This document shows, piece by piece, positions 33,261 to 46,300 of a stretch of 64,000 nucleotides of DNA. Numbering within the stretch: the first letter of the stretch is position 1; the number at the start of each line of letters is the position of its first letter. A program made the translations under genes and the position numbers. A model generated the notes under the pieces. The model worked only from the letters and a program-made list of their open reading frames with translations, made no database searches and was not told where the DNA came from. Source of the stretch: Cryphonectria parasitica EP155 (taxonomy: Eukaryota > Ascomycota > Sordariomycetes > Diaporthales > Cryphonectriaceae); NCBI RefSeq assembly GCF_011745365.1, contig NW_024468917.1, forward strand, positions 2,158,501 to 2,222,500, in the 5' to 3' direction.

Positions 33261-35698
33261 TTACCTCGTGGTATTCTGCGGCCGGTAGCCGCTGGCCGGG
33301 CTACCATTGTTTTGGCCCCGGTAAGCCGACAGGTTCGATGACGACCCATACGAACTTGGCGGCTGCATTGATGAACCACTTGGCTGTTGGCGAAGGTACT
33401 GCCCTCCGTTGTAGGCCTGGTATTGGGGCTGCTGTTGCTGCTGCCCCTGCCCAGGACTGGCACTGCGACTGTCATTCGGAAACAGTGGCACCGCAGGATC
33501 CACCGGTGAACGAGGCGCATCGCGGTATGCCGGTTGCGAGAGGGGTGAGTTGATCTGCTGGGGGACCTGCATGTGCGATGGGTCGGTGCGTCGCTTCAAC
33601 GAGTCAGACGAGATCGACTCGGCATCATCGTCCAGATCGAAGGCCTTGTATCCATTCTTATCACCTCGGGCGGTCGCTGCCAGGGCATCCAGCTCGGTGG
33701 TTGTGTTGAGCTGCGTCTGGGACTTCATGAAGGAAGCTCGGTCGTCGGCCATGAATTGATATCTGGCATCAGGGTTCTTGCGGATCAGGACGATGACAGT
33801 CGTGACAATCAGCATGAGGAGCAGGACGAGGGCGAAAACCGCGTTGGCGAGCCAGAGAACCACGCCCACAACACCAGTGACGATGGCGGGCTGGTTGAAG
33901 ACATCCGAGAAGATCAGGAGGAAGATGGAGTTCAGGAAATTGATGACGCAAATCGAAATGTTGAATGAGTTTGTGCTCTTGTCCATCCATGGCCGCAGGA
34001 CACTGGCTCCGATGAGCGCCGCAGCCTCCAAGACGATAAAGGCCACAGCTTGCACAGTGGACGTGGTCTGCGCAAAAGCAATAAACATGCCCTTAACCAG
34101 GAGATAGGCGAGGGTGGGCACGATGAAGTAGTAAGCGGAGGCTCGGAACTGGACGTAGAGGAATCCCCACTTGTTCAGAGCCTGAGGGTCGGAGAACAGG
34201 ATATAAGCCGGGTTCCTGTGCATAACGACGGAGCGGCGAGCGATCCGGATGACCTTGGAAGCAGCCCAGGACAGCGTGGCCAGCATGCCAAAGAAGAAGA
34301 AGACGGCGAGAACCACCTCAGCAGCTGAGTCCCTCTGGGTGAACTCCCAGAGACACAGGATGGTCATCTGGGGGAAGCCGATCAGGGTGAGGCGGAAGAG
34401 AATACCCTTTAGGACGGTAAACCAGCCATTGCGGAAGTCCACAAACTTGTTGCTCTTCATCCACTTATTTTTGACGGCGAGCTCGCAGAAACCCTTGAAA
34501 GCAGCGACGCCTGCCATGGTAAAGACCACAAAGATGCAGAAAAAGGTTAGACCGGTCATAAAGAGGTTTGTCGACTCGATCCCGGCCTTGTAGGCAACAC
34601 GCTGGATACCGTAGACCACATAACTGCCGCTCGCGTTCTTGACGTTTCCTCGCTTCACTATGGACGATACTGTCTGCGAGACCGAGTCGAGGGCCCGAGG
34701 CATCATTGCAATAGCCCGCTTCGAGAGGGTGATGCCAGTCTCTGTCAGGGAACGCTTCATCTTGCGCTTCTCCACTTGCACTGAGACCGTCGTTAGGGAG
34801 TCAAACAGCTCAGAGGGCGTCCCGCCAGTGGCGCGCTGATACCATGTGAAGATGGTCTGCATGAAACCAACGCGGATGATGCCCATGCTCCACTGGAAAT
34901 CCTGGGTCCAAGCTTGCACAATTGGAGGAAGATCGATGCTGGTCATTCCGAGCATGGCTTGACCTTGAAAGTAGCCAAAAAGCGACAGCGCATTGGCGGC
35001 AACGTGGGACGCTGCATTGGAGTGTCCGAGTCCAGAAATGACAGCCGACGAGCCCAGTGCAAGACCAGCGACGACAGCGGTGGCCCACTTGACACCCAGC
35101 AGGTTGACAGTCTTGCCGTTGGAGATATCGGCCTCGACACAGGCGACACTCTCGCCGTTGGATGTGTAGTTCATATACAGCCTTACTTTGGCGTCGAGAT
35201 CGGGGAAGGTGTACGCAATGCCTGGAATCTCAGCAGCCGCACTCTCGCTCACGTCCAGCGCAAAAGTCAGCGCCATCTTTCCAGCAGTCCTACAGAAAGA
35301 AGAAGACAAGATGTTAGTATTATTTTGTCCGCTCCAGGAACCAGGTTCAGGGCGCCCAAGAGGGTTGGCTCGGCGTAGCAGCACACGTACATAGGACAGA
35401 GACCAGCCAGGTTGATTTTGCACGGATCGACCGTCTGCCTGATGATCTGGTAGCCGTACGCCGTGATTGTGGCATCGAAGACGACATTACCCTGGATCGA
35501 CGAGGTTGCCGACAGGTCAACAGTAGCACTATTGTTAGCTGGGGTGTAGACGACATTGAACAGACTGGCTGTGAATCCTGAGTCGGACTGGCAGGTATTC
35601 AGGGAGCTGGACGAGAGCATCTGCTCTGCCCCAGCCGGGCGGCATATGGCCGCGAGGGAGGAGAGTAACAATATCGGAGTCCTTGATGTGAACCACAT
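33261..35698 (-). CDS. FLC/TRP-like membrane protein (flavin carrier family)
   Basis: Two exons: 35391-35698 and 33261-35289, with a 101-base intron (donor GTACGT, acceptor TAG). Joining gives ...GLCPM-TAGKMALTF... and a 778-residue protein. Residues 1-24 are a signal peptide (hydrophobic LLLSSLAAI core). An ML-like luminal domain follows to about residue 165, with the diagnostic IPGIAYTFPDLDAKVRLY and ACVEADISNGKTV. The TRP-like membrane domain then has about nine or ten helices, and the cytosolic tail is hydrophilic and Gln/Ser/Pro-rich. Relatives are yeast Flc1-3 (FAD import into the ER, calcium homeostasis, cell-wall integrity) and fission yeast Pkd2. Location in the ER or plasma membrane is inferred. 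The stop codon overlaps an AGGTAAGC sequence that could act as a splice donor, so an alternative C-terminus is possible. Confidence 0.9.
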
Positions 35699-38600
35699 CT
35701 TGACGGATGCAGTAATAGTTGTGAAGACTTTAGGGGAGAAATGTATCGAGAACCGTGCCAAATGGGGATCTCGGGACTGGCGATGAACCTGTCGCTGCAC
35801 GACCGGGTTCTCGCGAGAGAGGAAACGAATGTAAATCTGTAATGTTTATTCCGACATCAATGTAGTAGGGACGTCTCGAGGTCGACAGCGAGGTCTCTTC
35901 TTTTGTTCGAGGGAGAGTGAACGACTAAGCGGTCGGCTGCGGAGGTCGAACAAATTGGGGGTTTCCAAAGGAGGAGTCGGTTGATCGTAGAATGGAAAGG
36001 ATTACTTGACGATGGTATCGGAGGCCGCGATCAAGGGCCGTCGTTGTTGGGGGCTGTCGGAGCGCGCGTCGCAGACCCAAGGAGAATAGCGAAGGAGGTC
36101 GGTCTGCCCTTTTTGTTTACCTTTGACGAGGCGTGGAATTCAATTCGACAAGTAGCCCCTCAGGAATGGTATGTTGTGTTGTAAAATGATGGTCGTGGTA
36201 TTGTTGTACCCAAAAGTGTTGAAGAAATGTAGAGTCGAGATAATGAAGAAGAAGAATAAGGAGTAAGAGAGTTGAGACCTCTTCGAGGACCCAGACAGGC
36301 TGTTCTTGTGCTGATGAAGGAACAAAGGCCTGATCTGTGGTGCTGTTGGCTGGCGAAGATCTAGGTCTGTGGTGATAGAGGCGTCGAGGTCAAGAGTGGA
36401 AGTGTGTGTAGGTGTGTGTAAAAGGTCACGAACATGGAATTGAACGCGGAGTGAGAGGACGTTCCTGTCCTGCTTGGGCTGGGGCTGGGGCTGGGGTGGG
36501 AAGGGGGCCCAATGCGGTCGCGTGAGTGGATGGGTGGGTGGGAGGTCCCTGTAGTATGTGTGTGTGCTATGGTTTCCAGTGGGTGGTGGTGGATTCTAAA
36601 ATTCGTGGTGGAGAAACAGTAGAGTGCGAAGGAAGGGGGGTGAGGGCGGACCCGTCTTGGTAGTCGTAATCAAAGGGGGGGACTTTTCCTCAAGGAAAAG
36701 AGAAGCGAGAGAGGAACGTGCTTTGACGGCACGAGCCAGCGTATGGCTATGTACTGATGTACTGCGTGCGGACTTCTCAGTATGGTACCATACATAGTAA
36801 TACCATAGCAGCATATCGCAGAATTCCAGGGGCCTAGTCACCCAAGACAATTGGCCCGTCACAGTAAATTGCAGCGCCAATTAGTGGTGGTGAGGTAGCC
36901 TGTAGTAGTCAAGGGGTAGAAGCTTGGCACTGCACTACCCGCATGACACACCAGGGCTCCGTAGCCAGAACAGGTACCCCCTTCCTCCTGATGTACCAGG
37001 TTCATGGTCACAACACTAACAGAGGTACTTGTGTGGAAAGCTGGGACCACGCCCTGATGCAGGTACGGATGCGCCTGCGAGCTCGTTACGAGTCCAATGT
37101 GGACCTTTCAGCACGGAGCACGGCTACTATGGCACCTGCCTCCTCTTCTCAGGAATGAATGGAACCCAACTTTCACTCGTCGCCTTCGCTCTTGCCCACT
37201 AAACAGGGCTGATTTGAATTCTGCCGTCAGCAAACCTCAATCCATTGCCGTCGCAACGGGCATCAATAACGGCATTTCACCACTGGTCATCACCAACCGA
37301 CCCTCTACCGCCACACCATCATGTGGTCTCGAGGATTCCTGCATAACATGACAAAGCCACGCAGGGTAGCGCGGCAGAGCTGCAGAGATGACGTCCACAC
37401 TGCATTTCTGATGCATGAAGCGAGCCAAGTTTCTGATCGCCCAGCCAGAGCCAGGTCCCCGCCCCCAAGACGTCTGCAGTGTGGCCAATACCAACCACCC
37501 CAGGTAGTCCCCAGCAACCGAGCATTCAAGACTGAGTGGGTGAACGGGGGTGGCTGGTTAGAGACTGCTGGTGCATACTCTAGGCCTCTCCAGTCTTTGT
37601 TGTTGTAGGTGAAGATCAAGCAAACAGCGTCAATTGCGGTTGATTTTTTTGGTCATCTTGTCTTCTTCAAACCCCAAGGCGCTGCCGCTGGGTTAGCAGA
37701 ACTTTGTTTCTCGCCAACTCTCCACCGCCTCGTGTCCCCATCTTCAACACGGATATAAGCGTGCCGGGACATTACATTACATTACGAGGGAGGCATATTC
37801 AGCTTTCGTCATCATCCCACGTCCATTCGATGTTAGCCATGGGGTCCCATCCCGTCTGCGAATAGGCGGTCTCGAGTCTCAACGAAAAGGCCAGAAGAAG
37901 AGACCAGATGGGCCAAAAATAAGAACTCTATGCGTACAGCGTTCCCATGGCGCAGTGGGCAGCCAAGCAGATGGTGCTGATCACCTCAGAAAAGGCCAGA
38001 CGCTGGCCACGGTCGCTCGCTCTGGGCCCGGGTCCTCAAAAAAGGTCGGAATCCCAAGGCCGTTCTGTATCAAGAACGCGGCGTCTCAGAGCGCTGGTCC
38101 TCCCTTGCCAATGGGCATGGCTAGACCCTGGTGTTTGTTGCGTCTGAAGCACTCCGTGTCTTCGACCCTGGCATACCTGGCAGGCCTTGGCTTGCTTGGT
38201 TAACTTTTCCATTGTCGCTTTGTTGTGCACAGCCACGCTCCACTCAAATTTGGGCGAATACGGAGCACCACACCACCACCATACACTACGGCGGCGCTTC
38301 TCTCGATTGCCTACCAAACAGATTTAACAAAAAAGGGAAGAACCTTGCACTCGGCTAAGGGCTACCGAACCTTCCTTTCATACTGCGTCCTTTGATGGTT
38401 TAATTGGATCGCTGCGTGCTATGGAAACCTGATGGCACGCGCTCATCTATCCCGTACAACAAGAAACTCGGCAGAGAAAGGTCGATCTAACACGTCCCGT
38501 GTGCTAGACTACGCCAGATCAGCCGGATTTTTGGAGACCTTCCCTGGAGTATGGCATGCAGATGGATTGCTCGTCATGCATAGCGTGTACTATGGTGCAG

Positions 38601-40538
38601 AGATCGACACAACAATCCGGGACGAGGCATCCACGGGACCTCAATCTCAACAACCCACCACTGAGCATCCGTGCTTTCCTGGACCATGAGGAGAGCTCTG
38701 GGCTGGGCAGATCAACGGTCACAAGGCTGCGACGTGGTGTTCTGCAGTAAACCCCCCTTCCTTACGCCCCCTTGCTCCCTGCTCATGTGGACCCCCTTTT
38801 TTGGGTTGTATTCTCCGACCCTGTATGAAGCACCGTTCTGCGACACCTCCAAGCCTCCAAGGCGTTGCAGCCACACCAAAACGAAGCGTCGCCAATCGAG
38901 GCGGTGGATGAAAATCTGCAATCTTCAAACGTGCACTGGAACACATGGCTTTTGCGCCTGGCGTTTCGTGCATGCCAGCTATCATTCTCCCCCGGTTCAT
39001 GGCATCTGGGGTTCTCCTGGAAGATCCAATCTAAGCAATCTATTTCCAGGTCCGGTCCGGCGGGGCAGTGGAGCCCGAGCAACGTCGCTGGCCGTGTCAA
39101 ACTGTGTGTCTCCGAGTATTTGCCCGCCCTACATACACAGAAGAGCATGCAGAACATCTAAAGTGCATTGCAGCACCTTCACAGCCTCGCTTGCTCTCGG
39201 TATCAGTAGCCGTAATCAACTCGTCCGGTCCATCAGCAACGCCCAACAAGTTACGGCCCCGCCACTATGTGCTTCGCCCTGGTGCTCGCAACTCGGCACT
39301 CACGTGGAGAAATTGACAATCGTCCATAAAAACCCCCTTGTACGGCTCTTGCGTGCCGTCCTACTCCCTACGTTCACTGCATCAAACCCCTGAGAGGAGT
39401 CGGAGCATTTCGCTCCCTCCTGCAACCTGTGTTCCCTTCCCCGAGCTCGACCTTCTTTGTGTGGGGTGCGTCATTGCAAGTCTAGATCGGAATTTGAAAT
39501 GTGGGATAGAAGCTGCAAATGAACGGCACAGGTGCCGACCTTAGCACTAGCAACATGGACCCTGAGTGCCCGAGAACGTTTCGTACTGACCCCAGCGAGG
39601 CTTTGCATAGGCTGGACTCTGTAAGCTGAGTCGAGCCGTTGCAGGCAAATGTATTTTGCCACCAAATCATCAATCGTATTTGCATATCGTCAGCGTATAA
39701 CGGACTTTAGCAACCGCTTCTCCTCATTGGGTGCATGGGCTGGCTATGTGCGTGGCAGCCCAAGGCCGAGGCGTATAAACAAAGTTAGCGTAGCTTATAC
39801 GATGATTACTATCTGCCCAGATAATAACACAGCCTCATTACATCCACAAGGCGGATTTGGCTGACGAGGCAATTGTAGCTGCAACCCAAGCTGCTTTCCC
39901 CCTCTATTTCTTCTTCTTTTTCTCTTTTCGTCTCTGTAATCTAGGAACCCACGAGTTGGTGATCTCTAACCTTGTTGAGATGTCAACGCATCATACGAAG
40001 TTTCAATATTATGTCTCCAATCCTCATCACTTGACACTGTGTAGATCACCATTTCCTCGGCCGCCTTCAGCCTCATGTAATCGGGTGCTACGGTAGCAGC
40101 ACAGAAGACCCCCCCCCCCCCTCCTCCCCAACAGAAAAAAGAAACTAGGCCTACCAAAAGTCGTCCTTTTATCAAAACCACCACGCCTCTCTTCCCCACG
40201 GCCACGACTCTGGTACACGCTCATCCATTCCGGCCACTATGTGCCTGGAGTCGTAGCCCCGTGGGGTACAGCTAGCAAAGAATATATTGTCGTAGATTCA
40301 GCGCGCTCCTTGATACAACCTGCCGAGAGAGACGCTTTCAGGCTTACATAACCAGTGTATCGCGCAGGCGATCTTTGTGAATATGCCGTGTCTGGGAAAA
40401 GAATAAAGGGAGGACTATTTTCGGGTTGGGGGTGGGGGGGTATCTATTCATTGCTCTCGTTGTAAAACTACAAATTCTGCCACCCTTCCGCAGAGTATTA
40501 TACAATACACTTTCAACGCTCTAGTCGGCGACCCCTAC
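35699..40538. other. Long intergenic region between two minus-strand genes
   Basis: About 4.8 kb. The right part of the promoter of the FLC-like gene begins at 35699. Visible structures include GGGGCT-type short repeats near 36477-36497, a 14-base perfect palindrome GTATGGTACCATAC at about 36780, an ACATT triple repeat near 37767-37785, and C- and G-runs near 40109 and 40428. The longest ORF (38671-39393, 240 codons, plus strand) has no recognisable motif and erratic composition; I do not call it. No RNA gene recognised. Confidence 0.5.
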
Positions 40539-43349
40539 TTACACCCACTCCTCAAAGCTCTCCATCCACGGATTATTACTCCTGCTAAAGTCCACACCGT
40601 GCCTATACGTAGCGCTGAGCTCCTCCTCGTCCACACCGCAGTGCGTCTTGCCGTCCCTGCCCTCGAACCAGCCCAGGCCGTAGCTCTTGTTGATGTCGGT
40701 CAGGTGCTGCAGCATGGCGGCGTTGGAGTACTGCTCCGTGCCCACGAAGTCGTACAGCATCTTGCTCTGGTGGATGAACGCCAGCACGCTGGCGATGGTG
40801 TTGGGCTGACGCGGCAGGAAGGGTTTGCGCCGACGGACAAACACCAGCGCCGCGACGACGCCCATGTACAGCAGGATGCAGATGGCCGACACGAGAGACA
40901 GCCAGAAGCTGTGCACCGTCTCCTCGCCTGCGTCGATGCTCCCGCCTTCTTTGGGAGCAGATGATGATGATGATGATGACGATGACGATGACGACGACGG
41001 CCCAAAGGCACGGCCCTCGACCGTGGCGAGCGAGGAGACCAGGACGGTCAGCATCTCGGTCATGACCGTGCCGAAGCCCACGGCGGCGACGAGCCAGTGC
41101 CGGCCAAAGAGGGCCTTGACGGCCACCCAGGCGAAGGGCATGGCGGTGTAGTCGAGCGTGAGGGTCCTGGGCGGGGCGTGGCGGCGGTAGAGGATGTAGA
41201 AGGGCTCCATCAGCCGGACGGTCGTGTCCAGCGCACCCCAGCCGAGCTTGATGCAGACGGCCAGCGCGGTGATGACCCAGGGGGCCTTGTCGGTCCAGTC
41301 CCCCGCCGGCGTGAAGAGAAAGACGGGGAGGAAGATGGTGAAGAGGGCGATGCCGGAGATGTAGGCAATGGACCCCTGTGGGCGAAACATGAGCGGGTGT
41401 GGGTTCAGGGTGAGCTGGTACTTGGCGGACGACTCGGCCACGTCTAGCGGCTGGCCTGTGATCTTGGCCAGGGCACTGCTGAGATCGGCATTGTTCTTGT
41501 CGTAGTCGCTATCGTCCATCGGCGCGAGGGAGGAGTTGCGCAGTATGTAGCGGTGGTTCTTGAGTTTTCTGTGAATGTCCTCGTGGGTTGCGACGTCACA
41601 ATTCTTGAAGTCCATCAGGATATGCGATACGTTTGCCATGGCTGCCAGGCCGGCGATGCCCTTAACGTCCGCCAGCAGGCCGGACCGTCGCGTGTTGAGC
41701 TGGTAGAACAAGACACAGCCCAATAATGCGATGATGATCAGCACAGCCTCGTTGAGCCGCGACCACACGGGATCAATGGAGATATGCTTTTCTATCTCTG
41801 GGTTTGCCATTCGTGTTGCGCTGTCTGGCGACAAGTTGATGGACGCCGAGACGAGAGTTGGGACGGCGGAGACGGCGAGGATAGACGCAATGGATGCGAT
41901 GGTCACGGCGTAGTGCCGCCGGCGAAACGCGTGAAGCGGTTGCAGGAAGCTGAAGCTCGTGATATAATCCACGTTGAGCGTCTCAGCGGCGGTTGCTCCA
42001 CCATCCTTGGAGAGCTGGTAGTAGGCTTCCAGCCGCTTCACGTCAAAGTCTGCCGTCTGCCACAGCACGCCGTAGATGACAGCTATGAGGGTCGGTAGGA
42101 ACTTGATGGAGAAGTATTCGAGGCTGTCGATGTCTGCAGGCTTTTGGAAGTGCACTAGACCTCCCTCCTTGGACTGTGCTGACCGTTGATACAGAGCCTC
42201 GGTCGAGCCTGCTAACACAAACGACAGCAAAATCAGCATGAGTAGGTATGGCCACCGCATCGAGAATGGCTTCCAGTCGGGATGCGGGTAGAACGTCTCT
42301 ACTCTGCGCGTCACCTTGACGGGTATCGTTGTAGTGCGCTTGGAAAGATCCCGCAACTCCTCAGATTCTCCGGGCATCGCGTCTCCCGCCACGAAGCTCA
42401 GGTCGATCTTGGAACCTCGATGGCTCACAGAGTGAGATGGCTTGGGCCGGTCTGTCGCTTCGGGCTCCTCGATAATGACCTGAACAGCCTTGCCTGTCCT
42501 GTCAGCCTCACTCTGGCCCAATGCCTTGCGAGTCTCGGATCTGCTCAGAGACAACTTTCGTCGAGAAAAGGACATTGCTCTGGATGGCATTCGCTGCATG
42601 ATCGGCGACGAGGGGGACGACGGCAAGTCCGCCTCTCGTATTTGGATTATGGGGCTCTTGAAGCCCGCACCCAGTCCTCCAGTCAACTGCCCTGCCTGCT
42701 CTTGCTCCTGCCATGCTTTCGCCCTGTCATCAGCTTCATGTGGTTTATCATTGGATGCTGCAGCCGTTGGCCGTGGTGCTGATGCTGGTGCTGGGCGCAT
42801 AGATTTTGACGAATCGGGACTTGACTCATCGGCTCCGTCTATGGGAGCTGCAGCGGGAAGAAGGCCTTCCTCAAGGTTTTCCTCACGTTCGGGAATCGCA
42901 TCGACTGCTGCGGTGCCACCTAGACCCGCGTACCGTCCTCCACGTGAAGTGCGCTTGCTCGTCTTCCGGGAGGCTCTGCCTGAGGTACGTCCGTCTCCGG
43001 CGCCGATCTGTTGGTATGCGCCTCCATCGCTCACAGAAAATGGTCGAGGCCAGTGGCCAGAACTCGATCGGTCGACTTCAGGGCTGCTACTGCTGCTGCT
43101 GCTGCTGGCGAACTGCGTAGGGGGCGAGACCATGGATTCCTGCCCATAAGTGGGACTTCCTGGCGGGCTGACGTCTCCATCATCGTAGAATTGCAAGCTG
43201 CTGATGTCGTGAAAGGACTCAATACGCGCGCTAAATCTGGCTCTTAATGGCGGACGGCCAGAGCTCTGCTGTTGCTGCTCCTCCTGCTGCTGCTGCTCAT
43301 GAGCTTCTTCTGGGAACCGCGGCGTGGAGTCGTTGGCCTGCTGCTCCAT
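40539..43349 (-). CDS. DUF3433 multi-pass membrane protein
   Basis: Single-exon frame; the first ATG is at 43349, giving 936 residues (the frame runs further upstream only without ATG). Residues 1-360 are disordered, with Gln/Glu repeats at 15-30 and many Ser/Pro sites. From about residue 366 (WPYLLMLILLSFVLAGS) comes a membrane region containing DUF3433-like features: the SIKFLPTLIAVIYGVLWQTADFDVKRLEAYYQLS segment, then FSFLQPLHAFRRRHYAVTIAS. A second copy lies near ALDTTVRLMEPFYILYRRH ... TLDYTAMPFAWVAVKALFGRHW. A poly-Ser run of about 13 residues near 790 is coded by TCA/TCG repeats. DUF3433 proteins typically carry two such units and are common in filamentous fungi; their role is unknown, with cell-surface or secretory membranes assumed. 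I see no catalytic motif. Confidence 0.87.
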   Translation of the reverse strand: MEQQANDSTPRFPEEAHEQQQQEEQQQQSSGRPPLRARFSARIESFHDISSLQFYDDGDVSPPGSPTYGQESMVSPPTQFASSSSSSSSPEVDRSSSGHWPRPFSVSDGGAYQQIGAGDGRTSGRASRKTSKRTSRGGRYAGLGGTAAVDAIPEREENLEEGLLPAAAPIDGADESSPDSSKSMRPAPASAPRPTAAASNDKPHEADDRAKAWQEQEQAGQLTGGLGAGFKSPIIQIREADLPSSPSSPIMQRMPSRAMSFSRRKLSLSRSETRKALGQSEADRTGKAVQVIIEEPEATDRPKPSHSVSHRGSKIDLSFVAGDAMPGESEELRDLSKRTTTIPVKVTRRVETFYPHPDWKPFSMRWPYLLMLILLSFVLAGSTEALYQRSAQSKEGGLVHFQKPADIDSLEYFSIKFLPTLIAVIYGVLWQTADFDVKRLEAYYQLSKDGGATAAETLNVDYITSFSFLQPLHAFRRRHYAVTIASIASILAVSAVPTLVSASINLSPDSATRMANPEIEKHISIDPVWSRLNEAVLIIIALLGCVLFYQLNTRRSGLLADVKGIAGLAAMANVSHILMDFKNCDVATHEDIHRKLKNHRYILRNSSLAPMDDSDYDKNNADLSSALAKITGQPLDVAESSAKYQLTLNPHPLMFRPQGSIAYISGIALFTIFLPVFLFTPAGDWTDKAPWVITALAVCIKLGWGALDTTVRLMEPFYILYRRHAPPRTLTLDYTAMPFAWVAVKALFGRHWLVAAVGFGTVMTEMLTVLVSSLATVEGRAFGPSSSSSSSSSSSSSAPKEGGSIDAGEETVHSFWLSLVSAICILLYMGVVAALVFVRRRKPFLPRQPNTIASVLAFIHQSKMLYDFVGTEQYSNAAMLQHLTDINKSYGLGWFEGRDGKTHCGVDEEELSATYRHGVDFSRSNNPWMESFEEWV

Positions 43350-46300
43350 GTTCACAGCACAACCTGCTTCATCCAGCAGGGTCGCGAGACCCAACGTCCT
43401 TGCTGGCAGCGTGAGATGGGTCTGCCCAGCCAATGAGCTTGCTGGTGTCTTGGGACAAGACTGACACTGAAAATAACGAATGAGAGTGCTCTGGAACGTG
43501 GGAACGAGTGACGCGTCACATCAGGCTGCCGGCAAGACGGGGCGATGACAAGAAGTCCAGAGGTATAGGAGAGACGAGAGAGAAGACTTGTCAAGCGAGT
43601 TGCATAAGGCTCCGGAGAAGAATGCATTGGGAGGATTCGTTTGGTTTCCCCGTGAATCCTCCGATGCGGCTGAGTTGCGCGTATACGGCCAAGATAACGC
43701 TAAGTCAAAACAAGACGAGGTGCGCCTTTTAGCTGTCAGGGTAAATAGTGCTCTGTATGAGGGGGGCTGGCTGCTTGCCAATATTGAGGCATGGCCCAAC
43801 AAGCTGGACGAGAGCGGGCTATGCACCCTGTTCCAACCAACAAATTCCTACCGGGTGCGCTGGCAAAGATGCTTGTAGATGTCTGCAGAACAAGCGTCTG
43901 GCGGTTTGGACGGACAGTGACAGGCATGGTACTTGCTGCAGAAGTTCGCGCCACTAACAAAGATTTTGGTATAAAATGCGGTGGCTGCCTCTCGTCAGCG
44001 GCACTGAAGACTTAAGTCAGTCAGGTTGTGACCACAGTTCTGATGAGGCTCGACAGACAGAATGATTGACTGCCTGACTGCCTGCCTGCCAACCTCACTC
44101 AACCATGAATCAACATTGACACAAGGCGCCAGCTCGACGGCGTGTCCCATTATTGATCCTTCGATCCAGAGGGAACAACAACCAGAAGTGTCTGCTTGTC
44201 AGACAGGCTCGATCTGCCCGGCATCATTCTCAGTAAAATCATGTTGGAGGTGCAGTGGTAAGATGAAACCTGTTGGTAGAGTTCAAAGTAAGGGAATGCA
44301 TGTGAAGTGGGTTTTGGAGCCTTGTGGTTTGTGGGACGGACCGGCCGCTAATCATAGCGCTGTTCTATAGTGTCATATCAGTGGGCGCATGACCTGCATG
44401 GTCACTGGGCGCTTAGCGACCCAGGCAGGCCAGGGTGCTGGGTCCTTTATACTGTAATTCTATAGCAGTGGTAATTAAGTACTTAGTCATTAGCTGCTCG
44501 TACTATGACTTTCTGGGCTGCCCTGACGGCGAACCTCCTTCGACCAGCAGTGCTCTTTCCTTTTACTGCCACTATACCGTGTGAAGGATTCCCAACAATT
44601 TGTCTCGCCATGTCCTTCAGGCCTTTTATAATTCACAAAAGTCTGTTCTTTCATAGTACAGACGGATCGAGCCTCGTTGTAGATTGTCTCGTTACCTTGC
44701 GCTTGATGTAGAAGTCGGCCAGCCTGGGGCAAACATGAACACCACTACGCATCAAATCCAATACGGTAATGTATAATGACATAAAGTAACTAAGTCGAGT
44801 AACGTTTTTATCTCTTCGTTAGCACTCTCTATTTAATGCTCAGCTTTTGTATGCTTCAGATAGTATAATGTCTCACCGCTTAGCAGAATTGCTAATGAGA
44901 AATGTAGGGTCTGCGTTGGGCCTCGTTTGTCTCTAATTCCGTTATAAATATTACTTGAGATTTAGGTCCTTGGTTCCAACCCTCTCTTGATGATGTTGTT
45001 ACTTTTCTCCTGCGGACGTGCTGTCTAGACCGTCTAAAGTAGTGATTTTCTGCTGAAGCTCTAGGGTAGCTTGGTCAGTTCATATTATAATATAATTCAC
45101 AGCTTTCTTTTTGACTACGTGCAATATTCCGACGGATGCTTCATCTCTTCCACAAGTCCAAATAGACTTTCAAGAACACAAATTCCATCATGTTTTTCGA
45201 GGTAGTAGCCGATAGAGTAAAGAGGTAGGCCTAGATCAAAAATCAAGTATACAAAATGTACGATGGGAAGGATAATGATTACACCACAAGCATCTCGAGA
45301 TCGGAGGACGGCCACAGACGAGTGCGCTTTAGGAAGAGTGAAGCTGTGAAGATGCAGGTTGAAGATACTTCCTTAAGAAGTATGTTTGGAAGGAAGTGGA
45401 ATAAGCGCTTATGAATTGGGACTCTTTCCTCCACTTGCGCAAAGGCCAAGTAAAAAACCGCCATCAAGCCAAGTGCTACGGTTCTAAGGCCAGAACAAAG
45501 AACTTGCAGTAGACGTCGTGTATTGAAAATCCTAATACCACGAATTTGCCGTGGCTCCGAGTGGTTCTGATCATATCAGATATTAAATCGTCCTTGTATA
45601 TTTACAGGGTATGCTGCAACGACTGTCAATATTTAGAGCCAATATTTGGCCGTGAGTATTAGATAAGGTGTAATATTGATTCGAACCTTGCCGGAGCACG
45701 AAACCTTAGGGAGCTGACGTGACCAGCTACGAAGTTTAGACAATTACATGAATTAAAGGATTTTATGTTCCGAACAAGTCATTCACGTGTTACTAGAGAT
45801 ACGGACGGAAGAGTGACGTGGTTTTGATGCAGTACTCCCGATGTTGAGCTTCCACAAATCAAATAGGAACCACTTAACACATAAATTGCCATGTCGTACC
45901 CGTTGGACTCTGGGTTATTATGAAGGTAGCCCTTTCGATCTTGCGGGCTTCCCCCTGTCTCCTTCCCTTTCTTTCCGTGTGTACAATCAACATATCTGTC
46001 CAAAAACTTACTTGGAAACCCAAAAAAGACAACGTGCCGCAGCATGCTGTGACACGGTCGGTACTTCCACGGATATGACTTCATTCTTCTCATTTGAGAG
46101 AGAATTTCGGAGGCCTCGTTTCAACATCAAGCTACAGTGATGCAGGAGTGAGACAAATGTCAAGGGCGATATTCACTACATTTCTAGACTTCGTATCCTT
46201 CTCAAGGTCGGCATAATTATTGGGCTATTGTTGGAGTGACCACCCACAATAGTAGGTCAATTTTTGAGACAATCGGGAGTTTGTGATGGCTCTTGGACAG

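Noticed and set aside
37943..37965. ATGGCGCAGTGGGCAG resembles a tRNA A box
   Set aside because: No B box (GGTTCGANNCC) at the proper distance and no cloverleaf could be drawn.
38671..39393. 240-codon plus-strand ORF in the 35.7-40.5 kb gap
   Set aside because: Erratic composition with many Cys/Trp/His, no domain, no good start context and no splice partners.
44490..44732. Overlapping small ORFs on both strands that might be a transposon fragment
   Set aside because: No transposase, integrase or reverse transcriptase motif in either translation.
17268..45650. The 14-mer AGCCAATATTTGGC occurs near both 17267 and 45637
   Set aside because: Several shared 14-mers are expected by chance in 64 kb and the flanks do not match.
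45676..45690. GATTCGAACC resembles a reverse-complement tRNA B box
   Set aside because: The flanking bases do not form a T stem and there is no matching A box.
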